The position numbers and the translations under genes are program-made. DNA of 64,000 nt from Chryseobacterium artocarpi (GTDB lineage: Bacteria > Bacteroidota > Bacteroidia > Flavobacteriales > Weeksellaceae): contig NZ_MAYH01000045.1 in the NCBI RefSeq assembly GCF_001684975.1, forward strand, positions 248,001-312,000, written 5' to 3'. Of this stretch, positions 62,795 to 64,000 are shown piece by piece. The notes below the pieces were generated by a model. It did not search any database, was not told the DNA's origin, and saw only the letters and a list, made by a program, of their open reading frames with translations. Every line of letters starts with the position of its first letter. The stretch's first letter is position 1.

Positions 62795-64000
62795 ATGTTT
62801 GACATTCAGGAAATAAGAAGCCAGTTTTCTATATTGGACAGAGAAGTGAACGGTAAACCATTGGTTTATCTGGATAATGCAGCTACATCTCAAAAGCCAA
62901 ATTCGGTTTTGGAAGTCTGTCACGCATATTATACGGAGCTTAATGCAAATGTTCACAGAGGAATTCACACATTAAGTCAATTAGCAACAGAAGAAATGGA
63001 GCTTTCCAGAAGAAAGATCCAGAAGTTCATTAATGCTGAACATGATTTTGAAGTAATCTTTACCAAAGGGACAACAGAAGGGTTGAACCTTATTGCCTAT
63101 ATTTTAACACAAAAATTGCAGAAAGACGATGAGATTATCATTTCATATCTTGAGCATCACTCTAATATTGTTCCTTGGCAAATGCTTTGTGAAAGAACAG
63201 GTGCAAAACTTCGTGTTATTCCTATCGATGAAAACGGAATTCTTCAATTAGATTATCTTGACCAATTCCTAAGTGAAAAAACGAAGGTTGTTTCAGTAAA
63301 TCAGGTTTCTAACGCACTGGGAATTGTAAATCCTATTGAAGAGATTATTGCTAAAACCAGAAAGAATTCAGATGCATATATTGTAATTGATGGTGCTCAA
63401 TCTGCTCCACATTTCAATATTGACGTTCAGAAAATGGATTGTGATTTCTTTGTTTTCTCAGGGCATAAAATGTATGCTCCGATGGGAACAGGTGTTTTGT
63501 ATGGAAAACGTGAAATTCTTGAAGCTTTACCACCATTCCATGGAGGAGGAGAGATGATTGCAACATGTTCTTTTGAAGGGACAACATATGCAGGACTTCC
63601 ATTTAAATATGAAGCCGGTACTCCGAACGTAGGCGGGAATATTGCTTTAGGGGCAGCCGTTGACTTTATGCAGAAAGTGGGGCATCAGAATATTCAGAAT
63701 CATGAAAATGCATTGTTGGAATATGCTCAAAGACAGCTTTTAGAACTTGAAGGAATTAAGATCTATGGTGAGAAAGCTCACAGAACGGGAGTAGTTTCCT
63801 TTAATCTTGAAGGAATCGGTATTTCTTCCGATGTAGGAATGATCCTGGATAAAATGGGAATTGCAGTGAGAACAGGACACCATTGTACACAACCGATCAT
63901 GAATTTCTTTAATATTGCAGGTACGGTAAGAGCGAGTTTTGCCGTTTATAATACTTTTGAAGAGATTGATGCTTTGGTAGAAGGTGTTAAAAAAGCTCAG
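62795..64000 (+). CDS. sufS: SufS-type cysteine desulfurase, cut by the window edge
   Basis: 402 residues are visible without a stop, and the family is ~406 long, so only the last few are missing. PLP lysine Lys225 in FSGHKMYAPMGTG, active-site Cys364 in RTGHHCTQPIM, and HH-S-N (121-124) with DGAQSAPHF match group II desulfurases. It supplies sulfur for the SUF scaffold encoded at 27943-32468, 30 kb away on the other strand. No sufE is in view. Confidence 0.95.
   Translation, partial: MFDIQEIRSQFSILDREVNGKPLVYLDNAATSQKPNSVLEVCHAYYTELNANVHRGIHTLSQLATEEMELSRRKIQKFINAEHDFEVIFTKGTTEGLNLIAYILTQKLQKDDEIIISYLEHHSNIVPWQMLCERTGAKLRVIPIDENGILQLDYLDQFLSEKTKVVSVNQVSNALGIVNPIEEIIAKTRKNSDAYIVIDGAQSAPHFNIDVQKMDCDFFVFSGHKMYAPMGTGVLYGKREILEALPPFHGGGEMIATCSFEGTTYAGLPFKYEAGTPNVGGNIALGAAVDFMQKVGHQNIQNHENALLEYAQRQLLELEGIKIYGEKAHRTGVVSFNLEGIGISSDVGMILDKMGIAVRTGHHCTQPIMNFFNIAGTVRASFAVYNTFEEIDALVEGVKKAQ

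Overview
The window looks like a core-genome stretch from a flavobacterium, most likely Chryseobacterium or a close relative in the Weeksellaceae. This is an inference from gene content and base use; no database search was possible. The supporting signs are AT-rich DNA, the Bacteroidota promoter -7 element TAnnTTTG at many starts, a type IX secretion sorting domain, the gliding lipoprotein GldH, an S46 dipeptidyl-peptidase, GLPGLI and DUF3078 proteins, and an alternative complex III operon. I see no insertion sequence, prophage, CRISPR array, rRNA or tRNA.

Layout. 1-4.2 kb: 3' end of a C39-peptidase ABC exporter, its HlyD partner and an unknown secreted protein, probably the export part of a peptide (RiPP or bacteriocin-like) cluster whose start lies off the left edge. 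4.4-9.3 kb: ComM/YifB, a YdeI-like protein, a DPP7-like S46 peptidase and a META-domain lipoprotein. 9.4-13.7 kb: the most accessory-looking block, with a small repeat protein, an 840-residue repetitive exported protein, a T9SS-sorted protein and a LytTR regulator that lacks its phospho-acceptor aspartate. 13.9-25.5 kb: housekeeping and stress genes (HflX, two antiporters, AlkD-like repair, truncated globin, glutamate dehydrogenase, DprA, rhomboid) and a small three-fold repeat protein that looks like a beta-trefoil. 25.8-27.9 kb: two tandem DUF3078 paralogs. 27.9-32.5 kb: a SUF iron-sulfur operon (sufA-B-[transthyretin-like HIUase]-C-D) on the minus strand. 32.6-41 kb: GLPGLI protein, zinc metallopeptidase, LTA-synthase-like sulfatase-fold enzyme, lumazine synthase, TPR protein, apt and two exported proteins.

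41.1-49.6 kb: the actABCDEF quinol:cytochrome c oxidoreductase (alternative complex III) operon, with no cytochrome oxidase genes following it. 49.7-57.6 kb: SPOR protein, a polytopic membrane protein, SelO, and a PSP1-gldH-PBP1A cluster. 58-64 kb: FadL-like porin, SGNH lipoprotein, prs, rplY and a nearly complete sufS cut by the right edge.

How the genes connect: the SUF operon and the distant sufS would together make Fe-S clusters, which ActB (four ferredoxin-type Cys groups) needs. PBP1A, the SPOR protein, GldH and the MdoB-like enzyme belong to envelope building and gliding. S46 peptidase, FadL and the SGNH lipoprotein fit uptake of peptides and lipids. The least explained parts are the 9.4-13.7 kb block, the beta-trefoil-like gene, the HIUase inside suf, and the 476-base AT-rich gap before fadL.
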